From Acidobacteriaceae bacterium (GTDB taxonomy: Bacteria; Acidobacteriota; Terriglobia; Terriglobales; Acidobacteriaceae), in contig JASHUF010000255.1 in assembly GCA_030040175.1 (NCBI GenBank), positions 1 to 6,922 on the forward strand: a stretch of DNA of 6,922 nt, in the 5' to 3' direction. A program made the translations under genes and the position numbers. Of the stretch, positions 5,752-6,922 are shown in pieces. Below the pieces are notes generated by a model. The model ran no database searches. It was not told the DNA's origin and saw nothing but the letters and a program-made list of their open reading frames with translations. The first letter of the stretch is position 1, and each line of letters begins with the position of its first letter.

Positions 5752-6908
5752 GATCAGTTCGTTGCGGCATCGTGGGTTTTGGCTTCATTGGTCCTCAGCA
5801 CGCAGAGGCGATGAGGCGGCTTGGTTATGTCGAGATCGCGGCTGTCTGTTCGCCAAATCCGGAAGCAGCGCGGGAAAAGGCATCGCGCCTGGGCATCCCC
5901 AGAGTATACGAGCGATACCAGGATCTGCTCGACAATCCCGGCATTGAAGTTGTTGATATCGTTACGCCCACACGAATGCATCATCCCCTTGCTCTGGCCG
6001 CAATCGCGCGGGGCAAACACGTCATCGTCGAGAAACCGCTGGCATTGAGCCTCAACCAGGCCCGCGAATTGCGGGATGCGGCGAACGCTGCCGGAGTGGT
6101 ACACGCCGTCACTTTCAATTACCGCTATCACCCGATGGTGCAACAAGCACGGTCAATGGTGATGCACGGCGAGGTAGGCGCGATCCATCTGCTGCATGGG
6201 CATTATCTCCAGGAATGGCTGCTCTACGAGACGGATTTCTCCTGGCGTCTTGATCTGGCCGAGAGCGGCCCCTCCGCAATGGTCGGGGATGCAGGATGCC
6301 ATTGGTTCGACCTCGTGGAACACGTCACGGGGCTACGGATCACGAGTGTCCTTGCAGAGTTGCGCACGGTGATTCCTATACGGCGAAAGCCGCTGCATGC
6401 CCACGAGGCTTTTGCCGCAACGGGCAAAGAAGAGACAGAGCCGTATTCCGTCCAGGTGCCGGATCTGGGCGCCATGCTCATGCGGCTGAGCAACGGAGGT
6501 ACCGCCAGCTTCCTGGCCAGCCCACTGTGCGCCGGACATAAAAACGATTTGCGCTTCGAGATTCACGGATCGAAGCTGAGTCTCTCGTGGGTGCAGGAGG
6601 ATCCCAATCGCCTCTTCATCGGACATCGCGGCCAGCCCGATCAGCTTCTGACCCGTGACCCGGGGCTATTGGCATCCGAGGCGCGCCAGTATACCGCTCT
6701 GCCGGGCGGGCACAACGAAGGTTGGCCGGATGCCTTCAAGAACACCCTTGCTAACATTTTCGAGTTTATTGCCGATAATCGCGACCCGCGAACTGCAGAC
6801 GGACTCCGGTTTCCAACCTTTGACGATGGTTGTCGAGCCGCTTCGATTTCCGACGCGCTGGTGCGCAGCAGCGCCCGGGGAGGAATCTGGACAAATGTCG
6901 AAGAGTGA
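5748..6908 (+). CDS. Gfo/Idh/MocA family oxidoreductase
   Basis: A 386-residue NAD(P)-dependent sugar dehydrogenase-type protein. The N-terminal Rossmann fold starts with GIVGFGFIG (7-15); EKP at 95-97 carries the catalytic K96, and D181 and H185 in GDAGCHWFDL are the usual active-site pair in the C-terminal alpha/beta domain. FNYRYHPMVQQ (123-133) is also a family mark. There is no Tat or Sec signal peptide, so it acts in the cytoplasm. Length is normal. The start ATG overlaps the upstream stop as ATGA. Family members oxidise inositol, glucose derivatives, D-apiose (ApsD) and many others, so the substrate is not determined by sequence; in this operon it probably oxidises the incoming sugar or an intermediate. 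Confidence 0.93.
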   Translation: MRSVRCGIVGFGFIGPQHAEAMRRLGYVEIAAVCSPNPEAAREKASRLGIPRVYERYQDLLDNPGIEVVDIVTPTRMHHPLALAAIARGKHVIVEKPLALSLNQARELRDAANAAGVVHAVTFNYRYHPMVQQARSMVMHGEVGAIHLLHGHYLQEWLLYETDFSWRLDLAESGPSAMVGDAGCHWFDLVEHVTGLRITSVLAELRTVIPIRRKPLHAHEAFAATGKEETEPYSVQVPDLGAMLMRLSNGGTASFLASPLCAGHKNDLRFEIHGSKLSLSWVQEDPNRLFIGHRGQPDQLLTRDPGLLASEARQYTALPGGHNEGWPDAFKNTLANIFEFIADNRDPRTADGLRFPTFDDGCRAASISDALVRSSARGGIWTNVEE

Positions 6909-6922
6909 TTTCCCGGGCGTTC
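6895..6922 (+). CDS. Start of a further operon gene (partial, cut by the window edge)
   Basis: An ATG at 6895-6897 opens a frame (MSKSDFPGV) that is still open at the window end. It is preceded by GGGGAGGA (6877-6884), a strong Shine-Dalgarno, with 10 nt spacing. It overlaps the end of the oxidoreductase gene by 14 nt, in keeping with the tight junctions upstream. Nine residues are too few to assign a family. Confidence 0.5.

Overview
The window is a stretch of bacterial chromosome, moderately GC-rich, with two tightly packed gene clusters that read away from a shared intergenic region at about 2262-2413. There are no RNA genes, transposases, CRISPR arrays or phage genes. The gene families (AP-endonuclease-type TIM-barrel isomerase, Gfo/Idh/MocA dehydrogenase, SDR, RpiB-type isomerase, split dihydroxyacetone kinase) are typical of carbohydrate-catabolism islands in free-living soil bacteria. 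The mix would suit Acidobacteriota or a similar group, but that is an impression and no marker gene is present to confirm it.

Left end (1-521): no convincing intact gene. It holds an open frame running in from the left edge and ending at 180, a perfect 8-bp inverted repeat (211-236), and a frame-broken stretch (about 262-500, + strand) that resembles the N-terminal helix-turn-helix part of an IclR-type regulator. Minus-strand cluster (522-2261): a short-chain dehydrogenase/reductase followed, 6 nt after its stop, by a metal-dependent sugar isomerase/epimerase-type TIM-barrel protein.

Plus-strand cluster (2414 to beyond the right edge): an RpiB/LacAB-family isomerase, DhaK, DhaL, an isopropylmalate/homocitrate synthase-like DRE-TIM metallolyase, a Gfo/Idh/MocA oxidoreductase, and the first codons of another gene. 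Three junctions are ATGA overlaps, one has a 1-nt gap, and the last overlaps by 14 nt, so this is very probably one translationally coupled operon.

How they may work together (inference): two oxidoreductases and the TIM-barrel enzyme would oxidise and rearrange or decarboxylate a sugar or sugar acid to a short ketose. DhaK/DhaL would phosphorylate that ketose and the RpiB-like enzyme would isomerise the phosphate. The isomerase lacks the ring-opening histidine of ribose-5-phosphate isomerase B, which suits an open-chain substrate such as a tetrulose phosphate. That links the set to known erythrulose (LerK/DerK, DerI) and D-apiose routes. The DRE-TIM metallolyase has no place in those routes as I know them and is the most novel part of the window.
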